A stretch of DNA of 64,000 bases from Metaphire vulgaris. Taxonomy: Eukaryota > Annelida > Clitellata > Crassiclitellata > Megascolecidae. The translations under genes and the position numbers were made by a program. The stretch's first letter is position 1. The number at the start of each line of letters is the position of its first letter. Under the pieces are notes generated by a model. That model saw only the letters and a list, made by a program, of their open reading frames with translations. It made no database searches and was not told the origin of the DNA. Positions 11,416 to 23,400 of the stretch are shown here, one piece after another. The stretch covers positions 6,988,729 to 7,052,728 of the forward strand of contig CM030841.1 of assembly GCA_018105865.1 (NCBI GenBank). The letters run 5' to 3'.

Positions 11416-11777
11416 CGATACCCACTGAACAGCCAGCAAACAACTATTGTATTCTAAATTTGGGACTGCTGCAGAGTGCTAGTTAGAAAACGTCCTTGTG
11501 CTAATAATGTCATTGCTTAGACAATGAAAATGTAGTTCTATCGCACAGGATGATAGGAGGGTATCACATTATAGCCGCCCCAGCTATGACCGCTCCAGTT
11601 ATGACCGCCCCAGGTGGTATCCGCCCCAGCTATGACCGCCCCCGTTATAACCGCCCCAGCTATGGCTGCCGTCAGTATCGTTTAGGGTTAGTGTTTCGTG
11701 TCCGGTTTATGGTGTGGGTAATGATTATATGACCCCGTACTGATGCAATACACTGCTTTTCGTCAAAGCCCATAGAG

Positions 11778-12128
11778 CAGCGGTTCTCAACCTGTGGGTC
11801 GCGACTCCCAAGGGGGTCGAATGACGATTTGCCAGGGGTCGCCCGAGACCATCAGAAAAATGGGGTTGTCTCTTTTCTTGTTATTGTACAAAATTTCATC
11901 AGTGGCAGTTACGACGTGGTAGTTGTCTTACTATAATTGTCATTCGAGGATAGACATGGAGACAATTAAATAATAACGATTTCGAACATTTTTATTGTCG
12001 TAGGCTCGTAGCATCATTATTTTTAGCAGTTAACATTGTGAACGAAAATAATTTAACCGTTGGGGGTCGCCACATTATGGGTAATTGAATTAAAAGGGTC
12101 GCGGCACTATAAAGGTTGAGAACCGCTG
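11778..12128. mobile_element. hAT-type MITE
   Basis: CAGCGGTTCTCAACCT and AGGTTGAGAACCGCTG termini, with the 8-bp target duplication CCATAGAG (11770-11777, 12129-12136). Confidence 0.9.
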
Positions 12129-12139
12129 CCATAGAGTAA

Positions 12140-12328
12140 CAGTGGCGGCTCTAGGATTTGGCAAGTGGGGGGGCCGTTGGGGTGGCAACTTCTAATCATG
12201 AAGGGGCCAACCATTTGTTGTTTAATGTATGTAGCATTAAGTATAGGGTCCCAACTGGGGGGCACTGGGGGGCAGACACTCAATAGGGGGCACGGGCCCC
12301 CCTGGCCCCTCCGGTGGAGCCGCCACTG
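12140..12328. mobile_element. hAT-type MITE (CAGTGGCGGCTC family)
   Basis: Perfect TIRs CAGTGGCGGCTC / GAGCCGCCACTG and the target duplication TAGAGTAA (12132-12139, 12329-12336). Its target overlaps the right duplication of the preceding hAT, so it inserted later. Confidence 0.92.
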
Positions 12329-12600
12329 TAGAGTAACCGAGGCGGTCATAACTGGGGCGGCCAATGCCGGCCATAGCTGAGGCGGCTACCACCTGTAACC
12401 GATAGGAGAGGCAAACTCATTTAAGATTAAACTTTAGTTATCAAGTTTTCGAGATATTATGCAAAATAATGTCGCCATCGTCATTATCATCGTAGATACA
12501 TAACATTAGGCAAAACATTCATTTGTGTTATTTAGCTGTTTTTGTCCAAAAATTGATCAAAACTTTGGATCAAAATTAGCACCGTGGACAGACGTGTACG

Positions 12601-12882
12601 CAGAGCCACCTTAACCATTAGGCAGTTTAGGCACTGCCTAGGGGCGAACATTTTGTAGGGGCGAAATAAAACGGAGATGAAATTTTTTATGAGCGAATAA
12701 CGTTTTTTTTGCTCGTCATGTTATTTCGGGGAGCTGATAAGCTTTTTTTGCTCGTCAGACTTTTTCGGGGAGCCGACAAGCTTTTTTGCTCGTCAGACTT
12801 TTTCCGTATGTGATGTGAATGGGCGAAAATTTCCGAAAATGAAAATCTGTCTAGGGCGCCCAAAATTCTAAAGATGGTCCTG
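12601..12882. mobile_element. hAT-type MITE with internal 40-bp repeats
   Basis: CAGAGCCACCTT / AAGATGGTCCTG ends and the target duplication CGTGTACG (12593-12600, 12883-12890). It contains three tandem units of about 45 bp built on TTTTTTGCTCGTCAG and TTTTCGGGGAGC (12700-12815). The same TTTGCTCGTCAG phrase recurs in other elements (about 19585, 41938, 58208, 63970). Confidence 0.88.
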
Positions 12883-12890
12883 CGTGTACG

Positions 12891-14564
12891 GCTCATGTGA
12901 CAATGCATTCGTCTCGAAAATCTGTACAGTGGTTTGGTCTATGCCCTGTTCATATTGATTTTCAATGAACTTTGATCTTGCAGCTTTAAACATGTTTAAG
13001 GTTGAGCAATAATAAATCTAAACACTATAATAATGTGATTTTAAGTGGTTTAGGAGGCTAAGTAAGCCTGTGTGAAAACCACTGAAAACACTAATACCAT
13101 TATTTTGAATATTTTATATGCTACAAAAACAAAGCGCTATAAGAATTGAGAACATTAGGGGCTTAGATAACATCATCATAATGCGCTCCATACGACAGCA
13201 CAAATTCCACGTTCGAAGTGCTTTAGATAAGGGTGGTGTGTGCGTGTGTGCTTGTTTCAAATTCCTTGTGTTCGGCATTCTAAAATATCCGGGAGGCACA
13301 GGGTTTCCACCCTCAGAAACACAAGTGGACTCATCCTTGGGTATACGTCTTTGTTGGACGCGATCGTTTCCTTGCGTGCAGATAGTTGTGAAGCCTTTCA
13401 CCCCTTGACGCTAAATTGGACGTATCCACGTATGCGTCGATCGACCAAGGCGTTGGGCCGACTAGGGTTTGGTCGGGTTGACCATGAATGCGTCGGAGGA
13501 GTGGCGTAAACGAATCGGTATGAGCTTCATTCTAGAGACTAAAGAAAAATCCAAACCAAACCGCCGGATAGGAGTTCTAATGCTTAACTATAGACACTTC
13601 TGCTATTTTATCAACTCTTGGTCATGACAAACGGTATTATAAACTTTGTGGTACATAGATAATTCTAATAGGATCGACCCTTGCAGATTAGAAGATACTG
13701 TACAGTGCTCAAGCAATGTCCCATAACGAACTGGATCCGAAGACAGGTCGAGTAAAACAATTGTCTGATGAATGCGTGTGCTCGAAGTAACATTTCAACA
13801 CTGCGATCTTACTAATGTGTGGGTGAAAGTGTCGACTTGGATTTCTCAAAATCCTGTGATTTTCAGCCAGGTAAAATGGCGGACAGGACAACAGCTGCCC
13901 GATAAATTATGTTAATGGTAGACCAATGTGGCAAAATCGCATCTGAACCAAACTCCTTGTAAAATATTTACTGTTTTATGGGCTTTATGTTATAACCACT
14001 CTTTCTGGACTCGGAAAATTTCACATCCCTTGCATGCACGGTTTTAATTGTGACTAGCTCACTGTGTCGAGGGGAGATAGGTTGTTGGTTATTTTGCAAG
14101 TCACTGTTGGCCAGAAAGTGCCTCTAACGATCTGCTTTGTGATAACAGCTATTGTTTGAGCAGGATGTTTCGCAAAAGAACATGGCAACGAACCAACAAT
14201 GACTGCTCGTAGACTTGATGGAAATGTCCAATGAAAATCGTAATGCAAAAAATGATGCGAAGCCGCACATATAATTTCCGATATTTTGCGCAGTGCGGCC
14301 CGACTGACCGACTCTCAAGAATCGAAACACGGAATTGTATTTTTAACCACTGTTTATTTGCTGAATGGCAAAATGAATCTAGATGAAAGGTCAGATTTTG
14401 ACAAATTGATGGCCGAGTCTGCGCGGCTAATCGACCACCTACTTCTTGTTAGCTTAATACGACTAGGAATTTTCAATTTAGTCATTACTTCGGATTGATA
14501 GTTTACTCAACGACGTGCTTGAGCAAAAACGGTCGATGGCACGCCTTTAAAAACACGTTACAAG
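12891..14564. other. Gene-free stretch
   Basis: No gene recognised. Short open frames at 13110-13510 lie on both strands and resemble no family known to me. Confidence 0.4.
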
Positions 14565-14644
14565 TTAACCCCTTAACCGGGCATTTATTTGTAACTCAAT
14601 GTAAAATGGACGGATATATCCGTCACGCCCGTTTGAGGGGTTAA
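14565..14644. mobile_element. 80-bp piggyBac-like mini-MITE (TTAA ends)
   Basis: TTAACCCCTTAACCGGGC to TTTGAGGGGTTAA, exactly 80 bp. It is the reverse complement family member of 8831-8910, sharing ACTCAATGTAAAATGGACGG and ATATATCCG. Confidence 0.75.
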
Positions 14645-16480
14645 CGGAACAGTTAACCGTTGCCGTGTTGATATGCACAACATGCTAATCATTCCATGAT
14701 GAAATTGGGTACTACGATTGTAGATCTGTCTTAGACGACCTTGAGTGGACCTTGAATTGTAATTGATATGGTTTACGTGATTGCGTCTTAAGCAGTGGTT
14801 TGATTTAAGTTGATGAATGTGGAGTTTAACTAGCCAAGAGGCCGCAATAATAAATACTCAGTAAAATGATCGCACACAAATATGTGAAGCGGTCGGTAAA
14901 ATGCTTGCAGAACGCTAAACTGAAAAGTATATATTTGCGGTTGAAAAGCGCTGGGGAAAACGCACCAATGGTCTAACACAGAGGTATAACAGACTGGTTA
15001 AAACTTAACTGTTGACAACTTGACACCTTTGGGTCAGAATCGTCAAATTAGACATGTTGTATATATCCAATGAAACGTTATGCTATTTATGTTCAGTTTA
15101 TGACTTAGCTTTCTCATTATTGAACCACTTGTGCATTTGTTCATAAAGGAAAATGGAAATTGACATCAGATCGACGAGCCACGTTCCATGATTCTCATTT
15201 GATATTTTGATATACTTTATTAAAAGATCCTATATTTGATATATACACTATTGATAGTATTAACATTAATGTGATAAATCGTCATGATGTAGTTCTGACA
15301 ATGATTTAATCTGAAATGTCGTAATTCGTGAAATGGAGTTTTGAATGAAAGTCAAACTAAAATCCATCATGGCCGACTAACCGTCTTCTCATTATGCAAA
15401 TTTATGATTTTTGCATGCATAACATGCTGCATCCTGTCACCCCTTTACGGACAGATCCATTATAGGGTCTGGCTGTAGCTGAATAAGGCTTAACACAAGA
15501 GTGTCTATAACAAGGACAACTAGGCATTGACGTACGAGTGGTCTACGTGCTGAAAGGATTGAGGCTTGGCTACCGCAGCAGAGCGCCGAGAGCGGTCAGC
15601 TCCCTGGAGCTACTGTGAATGCGGGTCTCAGTGGTACACCAAATGCAATTAAAGGGTCAGTTTAATAGACTTTGAATGAATAGTAACCACATCGAATTCA
15701 TTTGAGAAGTTTTTGTTTGTCAGAAATAAGAAAATTAGAAATGTTCCCCAATATTTTCCAGTCACCACAAAACCAATGATGCTAACAATTAGCCTACTCT
15801 ATTGGCCAAATATCTTCATAAAAATGCTGTAACTGTGTTCTATGTGGCAATAAAGATGAGAGTATAATATAACTGTAAGAATTGGTGTAGTCTTGTCCAG
15901 ACTTAAGTATCATAGCTCTTACTTCATTCGTTAGATAGGATTTTGAATTTTTGTGAGGTGTATATGATAGAGGTATAAAACTGAGAGACGTCCAGCAAAA
16001 GGAGGGCATGTCCTTTTAAACTCGACCTTCCGGCAGGCACTGACCTGGTATGTAAAAGTGACGAGTTTCTGCTTTCGTCACTCAGTGATTTAAAGCTCAT
16101 TATGACAGTCCAATTGCACTCATCATTGTTGTTTTTACATTTTAAGTCCAGAATTTGTTCATAATAACTATCAGAAGTTATATCACTGTAATCCCAGATG
16201 GATGAGCATATTTTCATCAGTTGAGAGTATGCTGCAATTAATCCCAGCATTCAAGGGCATTTAGGCAGACTTTTAGAGCAAAGTCAACCACCAATATTGA
16301 TCAAGAATATTTTTATGACAGTTTGTCCAGAATTTATTTGTGGTTTTTGTAGTTTTCAAAGTCTTTCCAGGCATTATGGTCAAATGCATTATATTCTTTG
16401 TTCACCTTTGTTGTTCTTTTTGACCTTCGAGGCCCTCTTTGTATATGCAGGTATCTGGTAACCCTGATCTATGCAAATAA
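14645..16480. other. Gene-free stretch
   Basis: Nothing recognised. Confidence 0.4.
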
Positions 16481-16488
16481 AAATTTCC

Positions 16489-16650
16489 GGTACTTTCCCG
16501 TTATCCGGACCCCAGTGAAGAGATACTAAGAAATGCTTAGGGTTAGTGTTAGGGTAAGGGTTAAGGTTAGGGTTATGGTTAGGCTAAAACTCTAATACTC
16601 ACCCTAACCCTAATATCTCTTCACTGGGGTCCAGATAATGGGAAAGTACC
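16489..16650. mobile_element. 162-bp MITE with 37-bp TIRs and a telomere-like core
   Basis: Arms 16489-16525 and 16614-16650 are inverted repeats with two mismatches, flanked by AAATTTCC (16481-16488, 16651-16658). The core is a run of TTAGGG variants (gggttagtgttagggtaagg and onward). Confidence 0.88.
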
Positions 16651-16658
16651 AAATTTCC

Positions 16659-17688
16659 ATCTAAAATCCAAACCATGATTTTTCTGAGAGTGCACTTGTG
16701 ATAAAAATTTCATCACTTTTGTTCATGAAAATCTTAATGCCATTTTCTGTCTGTATGCCATTTAAGGTCTCAGAGTTTGCTTGGTATTTCTATGAGATCA
16801 GCTATACAGATTTATCAAACTCACTCTGCTTACCTGTAGTCAATACTTTATTTTCCCAGTGCTAGGATGTGTTTATATATCTTTCTATAATAATCTTTAT
16901 TCGTGACAAGCACAGCAGCAAATAGTACACCAACAAATCAACTATGTTCTTCATTGGCATAACCACCAGGGGCGTGGGACCGGGCCTCCAGGCTGGAAAT
17001 GTCATGGGATTTGTGCAAAACCAATGAGAAAATATTTTTTATTGGAGTGGGGAGAGTAGGGTGATTGTGTGATTGTAGACATAATCGATAAGCTTAGTTG
17101 TATTGCAGATTGTGGGCACTCTATAATAATAATACAATTAAAATCTTGAAAGTATGCACCATAGTTCATAGTTTAACTGTAATATTATTAAAAGGTTTTG
17201 TTTTGGGGTAGGGCCTCATGCTCCATGGGGGCTCACAACAGTCCCTCAGACCCTCTAGTCGGGCTAAATGAGATTTGTGTATAAAAGGCACCTCCTGCAT
17301 TCACTGCATTCCCTGTCTCTGCTTATGTTATAATCGTTGTTATTCAAGGCCATATCGTTTTTACTATTGTGAACAAACCCATGCAAAATGGTAGTTAAGG
17401 CTTAATACTAAGAAATTCTCATATTTTGAAAATAATTACTTGATTGAATAATGCCGCAAATTGTGGAAAAGATATCTGTAACGTCTTACTATAAGGGTCC
17501 AGATCTTAATAAGGTTAGCATGACATCCAAGGAATTTTTAATCGCATTTGTATCAGCATTTTTGGAACACCTTGTCTCTTTATCATGTTAACCATAAAAT
17601 TGTGTGTAAAAGTAATTAAATGATATATGTCAAGGCGTTCTTGTCATAAGCCTTAACCTTGTTTATTGCGCTGGAGAAATTGTCTGGA

Positions 17689-17690
<2 letters not shown>
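16659..17690. other. Gene-free stretch
   Basis: Nothing recognised. Confidence 0.4.
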
Positions 17691-17734
<44 letters not shown>

Positions 17735-17744
17735 GTAATAGTAA

Positions 17745-17799
<55 letters not shown>

Positions 17800-17800
17800 T

Positions 17801-17845
<45 letters not shown>

Positions 17846-17868
17846 ATAATAATAATAATAATAAAGTA
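17690..17868. repeat. Compound trinucleotide microsatellite (AAT)n(AGT)n(AAT)n
   Basis: About 180 bp of AAT units turning into AGT units and back, with one TTG interruption. Open frames here (poly-N/S/V/Y) are artefacts. Confidence 0.97.
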
Positions 17869-18328
17869 TTATCAAATGTGTTTTCCCATGGCATTTAGAG
17901 ATAACGTCAAAATCGCTGTTTGTCTTTGATAGTTGACCAAATATTAGAATAATAGAATAGTACCAAATGTAATGTTCAGTGCAACAAGGTCCAGTTAATT
18001 CAAAGGGCACCATGTGTGGGACAGTGTATTTACAGTAGAAGATATTTGGAAATTTAGAAGTGAAAGTTTAAGTTTAGACTGAAAGGCTAGAGGAGATGTT
18101 GCAGGAGTTTAAGGAAATGGGGAATCTGAATTTGCTGTTGCTTGTGATTAAGAACTGGAGGACTCTCTGATATTGTCTAGATGCTGTGGATGAAAGAGTC
18201 TGATCGCTGTCTAATGGGCATAAAAGAGTGCATTGATCGATTAAGGACATTGTTGTGTTATCAGTTTGCAAGAGTAGACTGGTTTGATCATTGAAGTGAA
18301 TTAAGAGTCTGTGATTTGAATTTCTACT
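17869..18328. other. Gene-free stretch
   Basis: Nothing recognised. Confidence 0.4.
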
Positions 18329-18330
18329 TA

Positions 18331-18931
18331 CAGAGGTGGCCAAATTATTAGACTAAAACCAGAAAACATCAAATTGTGACCTCAAACTGTTATTACGATC
18401 CATACCATCACAGCAGCTACTGTCTTCAACTTCATTTTATAAAGACCAGACATAGTTGTCTTATTTTATTAAAATGAGTGAACAATAATGAACATTATCT
18501 AATAGTCTGGAGGCCTACTTTTAACTGTAAAAATCACTTAGCAAAAATGTATTATATTAACTCTATAAGTCTCTATAAGGCACATGCCAATGCCTATTAC
18601 AACAAAAAATTTCACACACTGTCTTCACACAATGTCTACAAGCACTTGTACAATGTTAGTATCATTCCAATTTATATATAAAAATACATGTCAAAAACGT
18701 TTAGTGGTAATATTCAAACAGCTTTAGTTATCTTGTCTGCTGTTGATCTTGCCTGCAAAAAATATTTTTTATTCCACAAATATTATTGTGTGTACTGATA
18801 ATTGAATAATTAAAGATATTTCTAGAGTTTTTCAATGTAAAACAACATCTACACCTGCTCATTTCCAGTTTATTCAATATGTTTGAATATTTGCAAATTT
18901 GAGCTTTGGTCTAATAATTTGGCCACCTCTG
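18331..18931. mobile_element. Tc1/mariner-type MITE
   Basis: TIRs of about 25 bp, CAGAGGTGGCCAAATTATTA at the left and its complement at the right, flanked by TA (18329-18330, 18932-18933). 601 bp, no transposase frame. Confidence 0.88.
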
Positions 18932-18933
18932 TA

Positions 18934-19400
18934 ATTGAGTTTGGTTATTTTCAGCTCATGTAACCAGCTTTTGTGCACTTATCACCTTCCTTGTTGATCT
19001 CACATGGAATTTAATATTAAACATCATTCACTGGTTGCCAGTTCATCAGTAGGATCAGTTAAAAATACTGTCTTTTATTACCAAATATATGAAATGCCAG
19101 AGATATGCTACAGGATGCTCTTCAGATTCAGCACCCTACATGTTTGATTTCAAGTCTTAGAAATTTACCATTGCATTCTGCAGGCAATTTTGATTACTGG
19201 TCCCCAAAACCAAGCTTATGCTGTTGTTCTTTGACTATGGAGCAGCAGGAATGAATGCAAGTCACAGAAATGCCTTATTATTCATATCTCTTTTGAATTC
19301 ATGCAAGCAGTACTGCCAAACATTTTGAAAGGATCTACCGGTATATATATTTTCATTCCATTACTTTAAATTTTGGTATCAATGGTAAAAATAAAATAAA
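18934..19400. other. Gene-free stretch
   Basis: Nothing recognised. Confidence 0.4.
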
Positions 19401-19960
19401 GCATGGCTACTTGGCACAGTGGTTGTTCTAGGGTGGAGCTGGGGGCTGTAGCTCTCTGATTTCTGCTGTGCCCCTCTCAGATAATATATAGTATTAGATG
19501 ACCTTATTTTTTGCTCATCAGTTATATTTTCTGGGGTTGTTTAAGGGTGGTGTGCAATATGGTGGATGACCTTTGTTTTTTCGTCAGACTTTTTCCAGTC
19601 ATTGATTGAGGGAAGGGCATCCCCTCGTTTTTTCCAGCTAGAACCACTACTGACTTGGCATTGTGAGACCGGTAATGTCAGAACACAGAAGTTAAGCAAC
19701 ATCGAGCGCTACTCGTACTTGGCTGGGTGACCATCCCGGTATCAAGTCTTAGTGCCAGTGGCCAATCAAGCCATTCATCACTTAGGTGTGTATAAATGGG
19801 CAACATCATTGAGATGTGAAGGTAAAATGCAGGTTTAGAGAAAGAAATGGCAAATTACTCTAGATTAATAGTGTGAGTCACCTGCATCTCTGCTTGTCTA
19901 GTACACAGAGATCAGTGCTGGACCCTGTGCTCGTTTATGCTCGAATACGGGGCTGCCTTT
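19401..19960 (+). mobile_element. 5S rRNA-derived SINE (SINE3-like), split by a hAT element
   Basis: The head reads gcatggctacttggca, then after the insert ttgtgagaccggtaatgtca, cacagaagttaagcaacatcgagc and tactcgtacttggctgggtgaccatcccgg, matching the internal control region of 5S rRNA. The body includes gattaatagtgtgagtcacc, recurring as gattaatagtgtaagcttcc near 50140. It has too many changes for a functional 5S gene. Confidence 0.78.
19417..19652. mobile_element. hAT-type MITE inside the 5S-derived SINE
   Basis: CAGTGGTTGTTCTAGGG / AGCTAGAACCACTACTG ends and the target duplication ACTTGGCA (19409-19416, 19653-19660). Confidence 0.9.
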
Positions 19961-20474
19961 TTCTACAATAAAACAAGATTGCAACGTGAGCAAAACAGGT
20001 TTTAACAGTTGAGGTAAGTTGGTATGAAATGTTAAGTAGGAAGAATGGGCCTGGTGAAAATAAGTAGCTTGGGGGTGTTGGGTTTTCAAACTGTGTTGAG
20101 TTTATTGGTAAATAGCGTATGTCATTTTTTAAAATTCAAGTTCATTGCTTAAGACAATGACTGTCTTCTACTCAGTTATATGGATTTCTGAATGTCAAAG
20201 TTATTAAAATTTTGGTATGCAATATCTACAGGATAACTCTCTGTGTAAACATTAAAACATTAGACCATTTATTAGAATGTGTACATGTTTGCAAACCTAC
20301 TTGTTGGTTCTTTAATAGACATTTATATGCCCATACTTTGCATTGGTGGCATAGGCCATCAAAATGCTTGTGCTCATTTGTATCGTATTGTATTTTATTC
20401 ACATTGCATGCTTATCTGGCAGAAAGTATTTTGTCGCACTGAGTTTCAATGTTTTGTTGTACAGATCCACAAAA
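19961..20474. other. Region upstream of the first ZC3H4 coding exon
   Basis: The acceptor ttgttgtacag ends at 20464. No promoter or 5' UTR exon could be recognised. Confidence 0.5.
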
Positions 20475-23400
20475 ATGATTGGCAGTGAAGATGGCAATGT
20501 GGAAATGTCAGATGTTGATAATAAGCTTTCTGAGAAGCAAGAATCTGAAAAAGGAGAACTAGAAGAGGGAGAACTTGATGATGAAGTAGATGATCTGCAG
20601 CCACAAGCTAATCTACCTGACAGGGAAATCACTCCACCTGGTATTGAGGAATCAGATTGCTTGCATTTATTATATACATTTACATTTCCAAAATCAATTA
20701 AAAATGAGCTTGTGGCATTTACCAGCTTATTAACTTGAAATAGTACAATTTTTGGTGTAATTATTAGTTTAAATCTAGTAAATATACAATGAATCATATA
20801 GAGGAATTTTTAGAGCATCATCATCTCATGTCTCTATTGGTGTGATTGATTATTTCATTTATTAACTACTGGTAATTTATCACATCACCACCATGACCAT
20901 CATGATGTGATGTCACTAAGAGGGTGTGAGTTGCATTGGTTGACTCCATTTTTGAGGCAATAACAACAGAAATATTGATTGCCTTCTTTTAATGGTTAGA
21001 GCTTGAAGTCAGAATCATGAAAATTTATCTTTCAAAGAAGAAATTTTTTCTGAACAAGAAAGATTGTCGATTCTCTTTCATTAACCATTCCCACATACCA
21101 CAACAGGTGACACATAGTGGCATCCTTTGCTATTGTAAACCCTAAAATTTTTTTGTCTTTTGACGTCAATGCGATTTGTTTGATGATTTGCAGAAGCAGA
21201 TAATGCACATACCTTAGAATCAGATTTTGCTGCAGCAAAGTCTGAGAGACGGAGGGAAAAACATGACACAGACTCGGGCAAATCAAAAAGCCACAGCCGT
21301 CATCGCAGTGGATCTCGTTTAACAGATAGTTCAAGTGAACCTAATAAAGATGACGATGGAAGGGAAAGTCATTCGAGATCACAACGTCACAGCAAACGGA
21401 GGGACAAACAAAGGAGCAAAGACGACAGTGAGAAGGTACTTATTATATGTAGATGAATCTGATGAAATCTTGATGGACCCAGGGCTTTTTTATAGGAAAA
21501 AAGGTTTGGGAACTCATTCCTTTTCACTCTTCAACAAAAAAGGGTGTGGGAACGCCATACCTGTACGTTCCCAAACACATTATTACATATCCATAATTAT
21601 ATACTAGAAAGATGCTTGCTTCGCTCACGCTCGTTTCACTCGCAGTGCAGGATAATACTATTCCAATACCTATACCTAATACCCAATCATTGAATTCATG
21701 CTGAACAACATTTCAATGATCGCCACCTAGCCAAGCTATGCGCCACATAATAATTAGGCCTATGTACATTAAAATCACGCAACTGTGCCCATTTGTGACG
21801 CTGTACACATATTTTTTGTGTACGTTAAAATGTACGTTAAATTGCGCAACTTCCTCAAGCTACGAACAATTGTTACCAATAGCAACGTCGTCGCACGCTA
21901 TGAACAATTGTTACCAATAGCAACGTCGTCACACGCCCACCCCTCTGATGCTGCAATGACTCGACTAAACCATGCTAAACGTACGCTTCGTCAAACGCTT
22001 CTTCGTCAACCAATGAGAACGCTTGAAGGTAACAGACATACAGAACAAGGATCTTAATATTATAGATACAATCTGGCAAAAAAGGCGTGCATTCCCACTG
22101 AAAAAAGCCCTGGATGGACCAGATTACATAATTTGTTGCACAGTGTTATTGATCAAAGATTTGTTTTATAACAGATTATATTATCAGTGAATCTTTGTGC
22201 ACAATTTTTGCATCCTTTGAAGCATATTGATAGCGATAATTAACAATATAGCAGATGTAACAAATGATTGAAATTTTGCTGGTTTTTACTACTTGGCACT
22301 AACTTAAGTAAAAGTATGCTTTCAATATATGGTGTGATTTCCAGCTCAGCTCGGATTTCCGGTGGCGCCGTTTCCGGCGGCCAAGCATGCTCCTGTGCAT
22401 GCCTCGGAAAAGCGTCGTTCTGGGCGGTTCGACGATATGTTGCGCTCGTTTTAGCGCAAAATGTGCGAGTAGTGACCTTCCCGTCATTTTCGGGAGGTCC
22501 TCTGCGCTTTTCTCGGGTGGATTAGGACGGTTTTAGTCGCTGATTCGTCGTCTGTCTGGTCCGCCATCTTGTTTTGCGATTTTTCTATCAACGCGGCCTG
22601 GCAGAACTGCAGACTAGATACCCGTGCGGGAATGCTGCGACATCCGTTCTAATTGTAACCTGGAATTCCATCCAAAGTCGGATTCACCTAGATCGACGAC
22701 GGTTTACTCACGGGACATCTCAGAAATTCTCCGTGTGGCTCGCCTCGCGGACAGTTCTCACAACATCCGCGGAATTTACAACATCTCATCCCGTGTTTTT
22801 CCTTTGACGTGCCTGGTGCGGACGGTTCTACAGCGGAAGGCTCCTTTCTACGGGATTGCTGTCGTGGGCGTTTGGGCGGCGATTTCCGTCGTTTCCATCA
22901 GGGCTGACTTTACGCTGTCTCTGTTATCCGACGTTCCCCATCGGCATGCCAAAGTATGTCAAAGCGCCTTTGACTTCGACCTTCGTCGTGCGTACGGCGC
23001 TATAGAAGTCGTCAAGAAGATAAAGATAAGATAAAGATTATGTGCAAAATGTGTTATAATAATGGGCAGTGTGATTGTTACTTTGAGTCAGTGCTTCTTT
23101 ATTATTCTTTGTTTTTCTTAAGTTGCTGCAGGCCGAGCAACATGTCTTTCCAGCTCAGAACTTCCATTTCAGTCCTCAATTTGCTTGTCAATTATTTTGC
23201 TCTCTTTCAAATTTTGTGGAAATGAATTTAACAAATGATTTCCTTTATCTATTGTAATTTTTCTTTGCAGAAATCGAGTTCAACTTACATTGACTTTGAT
23301 AGCATGCAAGATGACTATGGTGCTGAAAACAGTTGGGCACGGCCAAAAAAGTCTCGACACTCTAGAGAATCAGTGTTTGATTCTCCCAGTGGGTCAGATG

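Larger units (their letters stand above)
11565..12393. mobile_element. Outer element with GCCCCAGCTATGACCGC subterminal repeats
   Basis: The motif CCGCCCCAGYTATGACC is repeated four to five times at 11570-11660 and in inverted orientation at 12341-12390. The right end (taccacctg) mirrors the left (caggtggta). Two hAT elements are inserted inside. A related GCAGCCCCAATTATGACC occurs in the P-like copies (3980, 40866). Confidence 0.5.

Noticed and set aside
13114..13510. Overlapping open frames of about 90 residues on both strands
   Set aside because: No recognisable protein features, no splice context, and similar lengths on both strands suggest chance.
17616..18013. Long open frames encoding poly-L, poly-Y, poly-N/S, poly-V
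   Set aside because: They are translations of the AAT/AGT microsatellite on both strands.
19661..19780. Functional 5S rRNA gene
   Set aside because: Too many departures from 5S, a split head and a SINE-like body; it is a retroposed derivative.
20399..20797. Ser-rich 132-residue frame on the - strand
   Set aside because: Antisense to the acidic first coding exon of ZC3H4 (GAA/GAG codons read as TTC/CTC/TCT).
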